The position numbers were made by a program, and so were the translations under genes. The notes under the pieces were generated by a model. The model was not told where the DNA came from. It saw only the letters and a program-made list of their open reading frames with translations, and searched no databases. Shown here one piece after another: positions 11,579 to 23,345 of a DNA stretch of 64,000 nt. Source of the stretch: Sphagnum magellanicum (lineage: Eukaryota > Streptophyta > Sphagnopsida > Sphagnales > Sphagnaceae); the NCBI GenBank assembly GCA_021904315.1, contig CM038908.1:28820001-28884000 (forward strand). The letters are read 5' to 3'. Position 1 is the first letter of the stretch. Each line of letters begins with the position of its first letter.

Positions 11579-12928
11579 GAAAAAAAAACCTTAAAAACCG
11601 TCGCAAACTACCCACCGAGCCAGAAGACAGCCCGAGCACAACAGCAGCAATGGTAAGAGAAGTATTTTTTTCCTTTTTTTTTCAAAAAACAATAAAAGAA
11701 TGAAGGGAAGAAGCATGACCACCAGCAGCAACGAGAGGGACATAAGAAACACTACCACGGATTCAGAAGATTACCACTATCATCAAGTGCCGCAATCTGC
11801 CATCGCTGCTGTCTCCTGCAACGGCTCCTTCCGCAGAAGAAAAAGCCGGAGCCGGGGGACAGGGGGGGGAGTGGGGGGCGCCGGGGACCCGGGCGGGCGG
11901 AGGAGGGAGGGGGCATAACGCGACCGGCAAAATCCGGTTATCGTCCATACCCCTCCAACTGGCTATTGTCGGTCGCCAACTAAGTTACCTATCTACCGCT
12001 TCCACTGGTAAACTTACCTCTAAGTTACTAAAAGTTTACCTACCTGTTGGCTGCAGAGATGGGAAGGTAACTAGTAACTGATAGGTAACTGAAGTAACTT
12101 CATTAATGTCAGCTCTTTTTCTATTTTTCTGTTTTTCTTTTTTTCCTCTTCTCTTTTTGAAGACATGAAACAAACTCAATGTACTTTTAAATACCCGTGT
12201 TAGGCGGGTAAGAGAAACGGCCCCTGCCTCCTCCGGGTATCAGTGCGGTTGCGCTTCCTGAACGATCCAAGAAGAGCCCGGATTATTTTGAGAAGAAATC
12301 AAATAATCTGTCAAGAAACCGCCGGTTCTTTCATGAAATCCACCCAGTGGTTCTTTAAGAAGAGCTTTGGAATAACCGAGACCCATGGTTCTCTGATTCT
12401 GAGGGGTATTTAAAAAACCCAAACCTGCCTGCTCAAACCCAGATACTCAGTTGTGAGGGGAACCCAAGAGTAATAATATTTTTGTTGAAAGAAATAAAAA
12501 GAAAGTAATAATAATAATAATAGCTTTCATTCAGTTGGCTCTGCCTGGAAGTAAGGCGGGTATTAAAAATTGCACCAAACATTCTCTGGGTATGAGGGCG
12601 GGTGTTAGTTATTAAGGTTCATAATTGCCGAGAATCAAACACCTGGTTCTCAAATACATACATAAACCAAGTTCTCAATTTTGAAAGACAAAAAATTAAC
12701 TGCCCCCCACAAAACCGCCTGTTCTTTTATGACAACAGATGGTTCTTTGAGGTATGTTACTAGTGAGAACCGGAGGTTCTATGATCTTGATATATGGGAG
12801 AGAGAGGGAAAAAAAAAACCAAAACTGGCTGTTATTTTGCAAAATCAAATACCTGCCTAACACTGGTGCTAACTTAGTGTTAAATTGTGAGCTCTTGTTT
12901 AGGGGACCTTTATGGAACATTTGTTGTT
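10591..12928. other. intergenic region with GA and CT microsatellites
   Basis: Contains a (GA)n tract at about 11115-11131, a (CT)n tract at about 11540-11577, a G/GGA-rich segment at about 11840-11920, and GGTAA/TTACC-rich stretches (about 11940-12110) like the subterminal repeats of the hAT element at 40.5-44.0 kb. Two related phrases with GGTTCTTT motifs (about 12300-12360 and 12710-12770) suggest an old local duplication. No gene is supported. Confidence 0.5.
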
Positions 12929-13235
12929 GGCCTTGCCTACCAAGGCAAGGATATTGTGTTTAGAATCATTATAGAGTATTGTAGCTTAAGGGATTTTGGC
13001 CCCTAGGTAATAAATAATAGGTCTATTTTTATACAAGGATTTTTGAAAGATTATATTTTGGTTTGTGTTGAAACTTGAGATTAGTTATATAATTATAATA
13101 TCTTGAAGGATTTTGGGTTTCTTTTAGAGGATTTTTTTGAAGATTAGGTGTATTTTTGCAAGGTGAAATATTTGAGTTTCCATCATTCTTCTTTTGCCTT
13201 AAGATACTTTTTAATGTAAATGGCATGGCAAGGCC
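12929..13235. repeat. MITE-like dispersed repeat, copy 1
   Basis: A 307-bp element bounded by 9-bp inverted ends GGCCTTGCC and GGCAAGGCC. It matches 26012-26299 along nearly its whole length, including shared phrases such as TTAAGGGATTTTGGCCCCTA and GAGGATTTTTTTGAAGATTA. It is non-coding. The target duplication is not clear. It could be a MITE or a degraded short LTR. Confidence 0.7.
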
Positions 13236-14700
13236 ACAGTGTAATTGACACACCCCCTTGTTATGTATTATTTTTAAGTGTTTCTGGTTTGAACTTGCCT
13301 TATTAAGGGGGCACATCTAATTTTACTTGATGGGCCGTCTGTTCTATTTTGAAAAGAGCCTTTCTCCATAGAAACAGAAAGTGCAAAAATGTCAGAATAA
13401 ACAACTGCATCAAATTCTTCAATCCAAAATCCACTTTTGATAACAACCTAGTCAATCCAATCCAAGTGGAAGTTGCGGATTAGAACTGGAAGATGATGGT
13501 TGAATCTACAAAGGTTTTCATAACCAAACCTTGAGAGGGTTAGTGGCCTTGTGCCAAATACCGACTCCAAGGCCATGTCTATATCACTGGAAGAATTTGG
13601 CTATTGTCTCTTTTAGTGCTCTAAATAATTATAGCCTTTTTTATCAGTGAAATTTTGCCACTTGGTGATTTTTTAAAAAAAAATTGTTTTAAATTTGAGT
13701 TTTGCAGTTTGAATATTTCAAAACAAGAAGAATCGCCAGATATCAAGTTCTAGTAGGTGGTAGCCAAAATTTTAGAAGGATTTAATATTTTCATTATTCA
13801 TTTATAGCCAAATTTAGTTAAACTTTTTTTGCCAATGATTTGCCAGCCTTTTTTTCCTAGCAAAAAAAAAAAAGGTCGTAAAACGAAATTAAAAATCAAA
13901 AAATTCAAATGTGAAATGATGTTTGAAGGGTTTATTGGCAAATAATTGAGAAAAAAATAGTAAAAATCACCAGATATTTGCATTTGATGTTTAATTATAT
14001 AGACAAAAAAACACAGAAAAATGATTAAATATTTCTACTGCATATATGGCTTATAGCCAGATATGGCGAAATGACGGCCACTTTGGCCACATCAAAAAAT
14101 TAAATTACCATATGAATAAAGCAAGATAAGACACTAAATACCCCATAACAAGCTTTGTCTGAGCATCAACTATAGACCTTCTTCCCATTCAAGATTGAAT
14201 TGCATGGTTTGAATAATAAAAGAATGAATGGACTCTGATCTATTCTATTATGTTTTTTGTGAACAGGCCATTCAGAGGTCATGTTCTTCTAGACCATAAC
14301 AACCTCAGAGAGAATTCTTAGTGTATTTATAAGGTAGATTACATGAGGGTCCAGGGTCCAATTTCCTAGGAACCAATTTGGACTGACTTGAAGCAAATTG
14401 AATCCTTGAGTTGGACTATACCTTGGTCCCTAGCCTGCTTTTTGGTTGTCCAAATCAGGAGCTCCCTTTTTAGCACTGTTTTTTGGTCGGAACCAATTGA
14501 TTTTCCCTCCAAAACAGGTGCCATGTAGGTTTAGCCTCAATTTGCCACTTTTTGGTCTTGGACCCTCGTCTAAAGGCCTTGGGACCAATTTAAAGCTTTC
14601 GACCAATAAGATTGCTTGAATTCATTGGTCCCTGGACCTTGGACCCTCGTCTAAAGTCGGCCTTAGTAATCAGGCTTACTAAAAAAGCCCTAGGGCAGAG
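13236..14700. other. AT-rich intergenic DNA
   Basis: No gene seen. At about 13800-14070 there are degenerate copies of the palindromic phrase TAGCCAAATTTGGCTA that recurs up to 21 kb. A repeated phrase GGACCCTCGTCTAAAG occurs twice (about 14561 and 14641). Confidence 0.4.
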
Positions 14701-14780
14701 GGTGTGAGATTGTAAGATCCCTAGGCCTCAGGATGTAAGCCAATAAGATCTTTACGTAGTCCAGATGGGTTCTTATGTTC

Positions 14781-14964
14781 CAAGATCGCACCATGGAATG
14801 GAAGAACCCACTCAGACTACAGAAGATCCCACCATGGAACTGAAGAACCCCACTCGGAGTACACAAGATCCGACCATCTTGTGTACTCCGAGTGGGGTTC
14901 TTCAGTTCCATGGTGGGATCTTCTGTAGTCTGAGTGGGTTCTTCCATTCCATGGTGCGATCTTG
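14781..14964. repeat. perfect 89-bp inverted repeat with 6-nt spacer
   Basis: Bases 14781-14869 and 14876-14964 are exact reverse complements (89 of 89 compared by eye), separated by CCGACC. Transcription from either side would give a long perfect hairpin. It is built of the same modules as the adjoining array (to about 15240). Confidence 0.95.
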
Positions 14965-15240
14965 CGTACTCGAGTGGGTTCTTCAGTTCCTTGGTGGGAT
15001 CTTCTGTAGTCCGGTTGGGTTCTTCCGATCCATGGTGGGTTCTTCCATTCCATGGTGGGATCTTGTGTACTCGAGTGGGTTTTTCAGTTCCTTGGTGGGA
15101 TCTTCTGTAGTCCGGCCGGATTCTTCCGTTTTTGGAGTGGATTGTTGTGGGTTCTTCCATTCCATGCCGAGATCTGTTGTACTCGTTGCAGGTTCTTAAG
15201 TTCTTGAAGTGGGTTGTTCCATTTTCTGCAGATCTTGGGC
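14781..15240. repeat. array of about 46-bp modules (alternating, about 92-bp dimers)
   Basis: Modules of the form TGGTGGGATCTTxTGTAxTC then GAGTGGGTTCTTCxxTTCC alternate between two sub-types. At least four dimer-like units lie to the right of the palindrome centre, and one dimer is inverted on the left. The open frames across it on both strands are repeat translations, not genes. Confidence 0.85.
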
Positions 15241-15332
15241 ATCTGCAGAAAAACGCGAGATTTTCGGTAGCATTTTAAAACGGTTTTCGGTCCACGAGAA
15301 TGGCAGCAGCAAAATCTTGGAGCTCCTGATGA

Positions 15333-16274
15333 TCATCGCCCAGGCGAGGAGAAACAGTTAAACCAATCTGGCTCGTTATCAATGGGCAGTGCAGGTGGTG
15401 GTCGTAGTAGTTCGTCAAGAGATAATCTATCGGTATCGATATCATACTCATCCGTGGAGAAACTCATGTCGAACTTCACTGTCTCATGATGATGATCATC
15501 CGCAACTATTGTTTGCAATATCCAAGCATTGACATCAGCAGCTTCTGGGTCCAGCAGCGATGGTCCCAGCTGCCATGCAGAAGACGTAGCAAAATCCACC
15601 TCCTCCGCCAATTCAACTCCCAGCTGCAACTCGTTCCTTACCAGCTCGGAATCTGCTGCACACGAAGAGAGAAGAACACCAGTCGCCTGGGAAGAACGGG
15701 TAGTGAAAGTTTCCTGAGGACTAATACTGGTTTCCAACCTCATGAACGCAGCTGCTGCAGCTTCGTCTCGCCGATCATCACGGCTTCTGCTGCTGGAGCT
15801 GCTGCCGCCGCCGCTGCCGCCGCCGCCGCTGCTGCTGTAAGTGGCTGTTCTTGTTGCTTCCGAGCGAGGATTGCGAAGTACCTTCCGCGTATCCATCGCA
15901 TACTTCTTCGCCATATTCTTAATAAAACAAACGAACACGTTGCTCTGCGGCGCTCCCTCCAGTCCCGGAGGCAAGCGGTCAGCGAAGAAGCCCTTGGGGT
16001 AGGCGAAATAGTGCGGGGATTTGCCCGTGTAGTGCAGTGCAGCGTCGTAAGCTCGCATGGCTTTCTCACGTGCGTCGAAAGTCCCTACCCAAGTCTTGGT
16101 AGAAGTGGTCCAGCCCGACGCTCGCAGCCGCATCTCCACTCGGTAGCTTTTCACCCGCCCATTCGGCTCCCGAATCCCTGGGTTATTACCGCCGCCAACA
16201 CGATGAATATTGTTGTTGTGGCGTCGAGAAGAAAAATATTGTCGCGGAGATTCTGATCCATCTTGATGTTGCAT
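15333..16274 (-). CDS. AP2/ERF-like transcription factor with divergent AP2 domain
   Basis: Single-exon 313-residue protein, as usual for ERF genes. The AP2-like region spans about residues 43-95. Its second half is clear (TWVGTFDAREKAMRAYDAAL, matching the WLGTFDTAEEAARAYDxAA core). The first half is shortened and lacks the canonical YRGVR and WVAEIR strands, reading SYRVEMRLRASGWTTSTK. DNA contact by the first two beta strands is therefore doubtful. After it come PKGFFADRLPPGLEG, a Ser/Gly linker (about 147-162), an Asp/Arg patch, a five-Ala run, and an acidic C-terminal region (DEYDIDTDRLSLDELL) that could activate transcription. Nuclear location is inferred. The frame is intact. It could be a plant-lineage-specific ERF or one losing DNA binding. 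Confidence 0.75.
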   Translation of the reverse strand: MQHQDGSESPRQYFSSRRHNNNIHRVGGGNNPGIREPNGRVKSYRVEMRLRASGWTTSTKTWVGTFDAREKAMRAYDAALHYTGKSPHYFAYPKGFFADRLPPGLEGAPQSNVFVCFIKNMAKKYAMDTRKVLRNPRSEATRTATYSSSGGGGSGGGSSSSSRSRDDRRDEAAAAAFMRLETSISPQETFTTRSSQATGVLLSSCAADSELVRNELQLGVELAEEVDFATSSAWQLGPSLLDPEAADVNAWILQTIVADDHHHETVKFDMSFSTDEYDIDTDRLSLDELLRPPPALPIDNEPDWFNCFSSPGR

Positions 16275-18076
16275 TAGACTTAACCTCCTGCGCCACAGTT
16301 CAATGTCAGGCGGTGCAAGCTCCCAAGTTGACTACACTTAAGCTAAGTCCTCTCCAAACGAAGCTCACAAAAATCTCAAAATGGGTGCCTAGTTCTTCTT
16401 CATGTGAATCTTCTTCGGCTCCCCAATGTTCATTCTGATCTCGAATGGATCATGTGTACAATCCCAAAGCTCACAAGCCAAAACTTCAACTTACAGAAAA
16501 TACCAAGCTCTCAAATTTCACAGCTTTTCAGCAGAAATGTTTAACCCAGCTGATCTGAAAACCTTGATCTGAAGTCTGCCACTGCAGGTCTCGACATCCT
16601 CGAATCCATCAAAGCATCAGCAGCAGCAGCTGAAAAGCTCAAAACTTTGAGGCAAGAGTTTCTCTCTCGCAGCTAGCTTGCTAGATGAGACTCCGGCCAC
16701 CTCCGAACTCCAATTTCGTTTCCAATTCGGGGCTCTTCAACCGAAAATAGGTTTGAAAAATTCTTCGAATTACTTTGCAAATGTCTTGATGTGCGTGGAC
16801 AGCAGCAGCAGAAGCAGCTCCTCGCGATGATCTCGAACAAAGCAGTTCCGCGACGTCGAGCTTGGAGAGCAAGAAGACAAAAGATACGTACTAACGTACT
16901 AGTACTTAAGAGAACATACGGTATACAATTCTGGCTGGAACAGCCGCTTGGAATTTGACTTTAAGACCCGAAATGCGTAGGGTGCGGGGTTTTTTTTTTC
17001 CCAATGACACCCGGCGGGTTACCCACTGGATACCTGGTGGATCTGAGAAATAAATAAATAAATAAAATAATTGTGCACAAGTTTTATGCTGGACAATAGG
17101 GGAGTTTTGGAATTCCGCGTCACTTGGCTCCACCAAAGCTCCACCTTTGGTGGTCGCTTACTTCAAGGATTCCGAGCTCTTCAACCGTTACGCTAGATTT
17201 AAATACTTGCTCAAATTGTTTTAGTGTATTTGGACGGCATGTTCTACACGGAAATTTGACTTTTGAGAAATGGCAAGGCATTCTGTTAGTATCGGGAGGT
17301 ATCTCCAACTTTCATAGTGGGATCTTCGGTTTTTTGGAGGCATATCTTGAGTATTTTTTTTCACAAATTTCAGCGGGTCTTTTCATGGGGGGGTAAGGCG
17401 CTTGTTCGAGGGTGTTACCAGCAGCGGGTCTACCCTTGGGGCTAACTGCTTCGCGCAGCTGCTCCTTGTGGTAACGCCCTACTAGTCAAACAAAAAAAAA
17501 GTAGGGTTATTTTCGCACGGAGTGTGCAAAATTCAATAGCCAAGTTTTTCACTCATTTTTCATGTCGAAAATAATATTATATTGGCAACTCATTCATGAT
17601 TCGTGATTGATTGACCTACCTATGAATAAATAGTTTTTTTTTACACATTTTCATGGTCCTCGGCTCGGGACCTACTTACTAAATGGGTTGGACATTCAAC
17701 CTAAACCCAATGGATCTCTCTGGTCCGGGTATTGACGTTAAATTAATAGAATAGAATAGAATAGAACCTCTACCAAAGAATTTTTTAGCCTCCCTCAATT
17801 TGAGGGCACTATACTCATGGGTTACCTACCTAATTGGCCCCCCTCATGCAAGGAAGAGGTTCCAAATGGGGAAATCCCCCAAGTTTTAGGGCCTTTGTCC
17901 GTATGAAGAATGACTACATGGATAGATTTGCAACCGTGTGTTCTCTGTATAAAGGGTTTCTTTGTTTTTTTCTTTTGTTTCATTTTCTTCTTGAGCAAAC
18001 CATCAACCGTTTTTCTTTTGTCAAGTATTATATTATTGTGTCAAATTGCTTTGACTTTTATAACATTTCCATATAT
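16275..18076. other. upstream region of the AP2-like gene and intergenic DNA
   Basis: A GCA-repeat lies at about 16617-16632. A foldback at 17410-17479 pairs GGGTGTTACCAGCAGC with GCTGCT and TGGTAACGCCC. An AATAGAATAG run is at about 17746-17764. No gene recognised. Confidence 0.45.
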
Positions 18077-19930
18077 AACAATTATATATATTAAAGGAAG
18101 AATGAAGCTTCCCCTGACTCTGGACGGACAGTGGCTACGGACAGTAGCTAAATATAGCGATCCATCTGACGAGAAAAATATATTGCAAAGTTGAACGCTC
18201 TGGGGTGGGTGTGCACCAACAACGTCAAGTTTCTTGTGTCGGCTGATTTTATCGTTTGGGTCTGTATGTGCCGTGTCCCAAAGGAAAACAAATTCTCTCC
18301 TAGATTTGGAAGTTTTAGGGGGACGGGGCGGGTCCTAGATGTTAAGGGGAGGGGTCGTAGGTAAGAAGGCTAGTTGTGGCTATGAGACTTTGTGATAGGC
18401 CCCATAGTGTATTTAGTAGGCTAATTTTAAGTTAACACCACTTTTAAATTTATTTTTTTTGACATATGTTAGTTAATACTGACCAAAAAGGTTGTTAACT
18501 TTCTTTTCTACTCATTCATACCTAGAAGAACTATGGAAAAACAAATTGTAGCTTTCATCTAATTAATTCAGCTAGCATTCTAATTAATTTAATTTAATAA
18601 AATTTTTAATTTAAAAAATTGGGTATAAATTTTTTTTGGCGAAATTTGACCCAGAATTAGCAAAATTAGTTGAATTGATACCTGAAAAAAAAAATTCCCC
18701 AATTTCTTTTGTCGAAAAATGGCGAAATTTCGCCAGGGAAAAAAACACTGGTTACAACACCTCTGCTCTGCTACCACGTTGCGCAGACTTGACTCTGACA
18801 GGAAATTTGCGGGTTTGAAATTGGAGCCCAAAATGGCAAATGACTTCTTTTCATTTGTGTCAAAAATAAATTTTAAAAATGAAAAAAAATTGGAGCCAAA
18901 AGTCTCGTACCTCAAATGTACACAAACGGCATGTTTTAAAAAGAATTTCTTTATGTAGCCTAAGTGGCAATCGTTGATAAGAAGAACATTTTTAAAAATG
19001 ACAATCATCCGTAGGAAGATTTAGCCAAATCTGGCTATAAACCAAATATATATTGAGTACAAATATTTAATCAACCTTCTATATCCACCATGGTTACCAA
19101 TGGTTGTTTTTCTTCAATTTTGTAGTCTAGGAACCAGGGGTCTTTTTTTTTTTAATTTTTTTTTTTTTTGTCAAGTAGGTGGATTGGTGATTGTTCAGAA
19201 GAGGAATGAGCCAAATTTGGCTAAAAGGTTCAACAACAAAGTAGATTTTTTAAAAAATTCTAGGAACTCATTGTCTAAATATGGCAACATGTGATTTTTT
19301 TTCCTCTCAGAATATGATGACTTTCGTTTTTTTTTTTTTTTTTTATTTTTCCCCGCCCAAAAAATGCATCGGTACTACTACTCACATTGGGGTTTTTTTT
19401 TTGGTCATTAAAAAAAAGAGAAATTGGTAGCGACAGGGAAGCCCTCCTCAGACAGAATTTGGGCTACAGTTTTATACAAGACCGTTCAAAGTGTAGCCAG
19501 TAGACAGACATGTGGTGACACATTGCCCCCAAAAAAATTCAAATGGGCAAATTTTTGGCGATTTCGTTTTTTTAAAGGAAAGAGAATTTTTTTGCCCAAA
19601 AAAAAGAGTCAGTGTCGCCTTTTCACAAATTTTCACCCCAAAAAAAAAAAACAACTGATGGCCAAATTTCATCAGTTAAAAAAAAAACAGGCCATTGACT
19701 CAATCCCATTACACTATGTGTCAAGTAACTGGGGTTTGGGTGTCTTATAACCCCTACCCATTATTTTGGGTAAGGCACCAAGCGAGCTAGGGCAATGTGC
19801 CAATTCTTTGGATCACTTTGATTGACACACCACCAAAAACAAATTTCAAACATTAGACCCTCCCTACCCCCTCAATTTAAAAAAATAAAATAAAATCACA
19901 TTTTCACTTTGTGTCGTGTCAGTTATATTA
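18077..19930. other. AT-rich intergenic DNA with a Helitron-like 5' end fragment
   Basis: A Helitron 5'-end-like start (TTAAAGGAAGAATGAAGC, then CTTCCCCTGACTC) is at about 18090-18120. From 18.6 to 19.7 kb there are many A/T homopolymers and short palindromes such as TGGCGAAATTTCGCCA (about 18720) and AGCCAAATTTGGCT (about 19209). No gene is supported. Confidence 0.45.
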
Positions 19931-19934
19931 TTAC

Positions 19935-20515
19935 TTATAGTAAAGGAAGGATGAAGGCATATTCGTGAGGCTGACCAAATGAAGCTTCCCTTAAATCCGT
20001 GCATTTGGTCGGCCTCCCCTGAATCCGTCCCGTCATCCATCCAGCCGGACTCATTGGTTCTGGACGCGGGAGCTCGCGAGGGAGGTTGAAGCTTCCCCTG
20101 ACTCCGGACGGGCAGTAGTTAAAGGACAGGAAGAAACTAACTTCCCCTCACTCCGGACGGGGTAAAGAACCGGAGTGGAAAATGGGAAGGACCGGCGGGG
20201 GGAGGGAAGGATCGCTGGGGGGGGTCGAATGAAGCCTCCCTTAACTCCGCTCACGGACGGAACGGACGGACAGTGGCCACCAACAGTGGGACTTCCCCTG
20301 TCCGCGTCCACGTGGGAGCTCGCGAGGGAGGTTGAAACTTCCCCTGACTCCGGACGGGCAGTAGTTAAACGACAGGAAGAAAGTAACTTCCCCTCACTCC
20401 GGACGGGGTAAAAAACCGGAGTGGAAAATGGGAAGGACCGGCGGGGGGTGGGAAGGACCGCTGGGGGGGGGGTCGACGGGGTAAAGAACCGAAGTGGAAA
20501 ATGGGAAGGACCGAA

Positions 20516-20547
<32 letters not shown>

Positions 20548-20602
20548 CGGGCTCTACGGGGTATATAACACACCTGTGCATTATGCACGGGGCCCACACT
20601 AG
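19935..20602 (+). mobile_element. non-autonomous Helitron 1 (minisatellite-bearing)
   Basis: The 5' region has the shared start ATAGTAAAGGAAGGATGAAG (about 19938). The 3' end has the palindrome GTGCATTATGCAC followed, 11 nt on, by CTAG at 20599-20602 and a T, the canonical Helitron terminus. Inside are repeats of GGTAAAGAACCGGAGTGG units and a run of about 30 G (20517-20547). There is no coding capacity. Confidence 0.7.
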
Positions 20603-20607
20603 TCATT

Positions 20608-22345
20608 ACATATAGTAAAGGAAGAATGAAGCTTCCCCTGAATCCGTCCGGTCGTCCATCCCGTCATCCGTTCTGTCCATCCGTCCCATCGTGGTCTGTT
20701 TACACCGACGGGGCGGAGAAAACAGTGGAGTACAGACCCGGCGGATGCTCAAAACAGATTTAGACAGTGAGTCTGTGTAGCTCGCCTAGATTTAGGCAGG
20801 ATTGCAGAAAAAACTCTACTCTCCGCTTAGGACAGTCGCCATTTAAGTGTAAATTAATGGATCCTTGCCATTGCACCTACCTAAGGAATTTGAAAAAAAA
20901 ATCCCCTATTATACAGGGTTTGCTTTCTTTCCATTTTTGTGATTAGTTATCCCACAAAGAGGATTTAGCCAAATTAGGCTATAGACCATATTAATGACAG
21001 TGAATAAAACATTTAACAATATTTATGCTTTATATGTATTTGGCGAATTTAAATTATTTTTTTCTAAATTTGGCTATTAGGGCCATTCCTTTTCACAAAA
21101 AATGTTAGAATGTGTAGAAAAAATAAATTTCAGGTTGAAACAATGAAAATAAATTCCCCCAAAAAGAACCTAGCAATGTGGTATATAGAGAGGTTTTGGA
21201 ACTGTAGTTTGTACTTCTAATTTTGTAATATGTACAGTCAAATACACACACACCTGTGCATTCGGCACGGGGTTCAAGGAACATAAAGTTTTAAGTACGG
21301 ATCCAGAAAAGCCTTCTTCAAAACACATAAGCTTTCTTACCGGTGGTGAACCTGGAATTCCTGACCGTGGTGTCGCAGTACCGGAGCCTGTCAGAAAGCA
21401 AGTTTACAAAGAAAATCAGCACATGGAGAATGTCCTTCCAGACTCCATGAACGACACAGAAAGAAAACCTTCTGTTTCAAAGCTTGAAAGTTTTGCTGAC
21501 TCACTCACTATTCTGCGATTTCATGCAGGCAGAGTGTGTTCTTTTCGATTAACAACACATGTTTTCCACAATTGCTCTCGTAATCCCACGGGAATTACGT
21601 GTTTTTCCAATTGATCCCGTTCAGGAGCGAGGATCAAAGGACCAACCTCAAACTCTTCCTTCCTGAAGGATCGGTACTCGGATCTGTCAAAATAGACAGA
21701 CGGCGTCAATATTGTCGGTGGAAGACGTAGATCACACAAATTGCAGGTCCACCGTGAAAGAAATAATTAAGACAACATCACTACAGCAGCTCCGACGGAT
21801 TCCGGATGATCAACGCGTACTCAATATTCCGACACTTCAGCAATAGTTTGTCCTCCCACTGCTATTAAGCGTCGTAATTACGATTATTATTATCATCACC
21901 AGATAAGCCTGCCCGGTGTCCGATTTCTCGATGAGAGAGACACATGCGGCAGTCGATTCTAAGACAGAAGAAGAAATTTCAACAGCAGTAAAGGAAGGAC
22001 CGAAAAGAAAGCAGAGGATCAAAGTGAAGCAAAAGTCCAAACAAACACCACAGCGGGCGCCTGTCGTGGCAACAACCGGCTGCTGAAGCATCCGCCGCGG
22101 GAGCTCGGAGATTTCCGGAACGAACTACGGACGTGAACGACAGATTGACGGACAGACGGGTGAAGAGGGAACATAATTAGACAGTAGCCAAGTCCATAAA
22201 ACCCACATTTTGGTAGATAGGAAATTATAAAATTGCATTGAGTAAAAGATAAAATGACTTACAGGGAGGACATTATAATTAGATGCAAGCTGAACAAACA
22301 TGGGTATACATTCCAAAAAAATTGTACTATTTTATTTAAATTTTA
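20608..22345 (+). mobile_element. Helitron 2 fragment with possible captured host DNA
   Basis: It starts with ATATAGTAAAGGAAGAATGA directly after Helitron 1. A degraded terminal hairpin (CTGTGCATTCGGCACGGGG) is at about 21255-21274 without CTAG. From about 21300 to 22140 the base composition changes to gene-like. Lys/Glu-rich frames with AG and GT at their edges (for example FADSLTILRFHAG near 21500) hint at captured exons, but I recognise no family. The exact 3' limit is unclear. Confidence 0.45.
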
Positions 22346-22404
22346 ATGACTTACATATAGTAAAGGAAGGATGAAGCTTCCCCTCACTCCGCTCGGTACG
22401 GACA

Positions 22405-22830
22405 GTGGTTATGGAATGGGAAGGAAATAAACCAGGAAGAAGAAGAAAAAAAAACCTTTGGACAAAGGATATGACCAACGTAAAGACTACGGAATGGGAA
22501 GGAAATAAACCAGGAAGAAGAAGAAAAAAAGGACAGTGGTTAGGGAATGTGAAGGAAATAAACCAGGAAGAAGAAGAAAAAAAAAACCTTTGGACAAAGG
22601 ATATGACCGACGTAAAGACTACGGAATGGGAAGGAAATAAACCAGGAAGAAGAAGAAAAAAAGGGCAGTTAGGGAATGTGAAGGAAATAAACCAGGAAGA
22701 AGAAAAAAAAAACCTTTGGACAAAGGATATGACCGACGTAAAGACTACGGAATGGGAAGGAAATAAACCAGGAAGAAGAAGAAAAAAAAACCTTTGGACA
22801 AAGGATATGACTGACGTAAAGACAAATATA
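22405..22830. repeat. minisatellite A inside Helitron 3
   Basis: Alternating units of roughly 50-80 bp, each with GGAAGGAAATAAACCAGGAA and often CCTTTGGACAAAGGATATGA (itself holding the palindrome CCTTTGGACAAAGG). They combine into a higher-order period of about 130 bp. The long open frame through it is a repeat artefact. Confidence 0.85.
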
Positions 22831-22854
22831 TATCTTTTGTGGGGGGGGGGGGGG

Positions 22855-23345
22855 GGGGGGGATCGACAGGTTAAAGAATCAAAGTGGGAAATGTGAAGGA
22901 CCAAAGGGGGGGGGGATGGACGGGTTACAGAATCAGAGTGGGAAATGTGAACGACCGGCCGGGGGGATCGACGGGTTAAAGAATCGGAGTGGGAAATGCG
23001 AAGAACCGGCTGGGGGGATCGACGGGTTAAAGAATTGGAGTGGGAAATGTGAAGGACCGGTCGGGGGAGCTTGACGGGTTAAAGAATCGGAGTGAGAAAT
23101 GTGAAGGACTGGTCAGGGGAGCTCGACAGATTAAAGAATCGGAGTGGGAAATGTGAAGGATCGAGGGGGGGGGATCGACGGGTTAAAGAACCGGAGTGGA
23201 AAATGCAAAGGACCGGCTGAGGGGGCTCGACGAGTTAAAGAACCGGAGTGAGAAATGCGAAGGATCGGCCGAAGGGGCTCGACGAGGTAAAGAACCGGAG
23301 TGGGAAATGCAAAGGACCGGGGCGGGGGGGGGGGGGGGGGGGGGG
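22855..23345. repeat. minisatellite B inside Helitron 3
   Basis: About eight to nine units of 50-60 bp of the form GGTTAAAGAATCGGAGTGGG then AAATGTGAAGGACCGG, ending in variable G-runs. The same unit type occurs at 20160-20530 in Helitron 1, so the elements are related. Confidence 0.85.

Noticed and set aside
14690..15199. Open frames of 144-156 codons on both strands
   Set aside because: Both are translations of the 46-bp modular array and its inverted copy.
17396..17490. tRNA gene
   Set aside because: A B-box-like GTTCGAGGG is present, but no cloverleaf, acceptor stem or A box could be fitted.
22405..22896. 163-codon open frame rich in Lys and Arg
   Set aside because: It is the translation of a Helitron minisatellite; the same peptide recurs with every repeat unit and the reverse strand is equally open.
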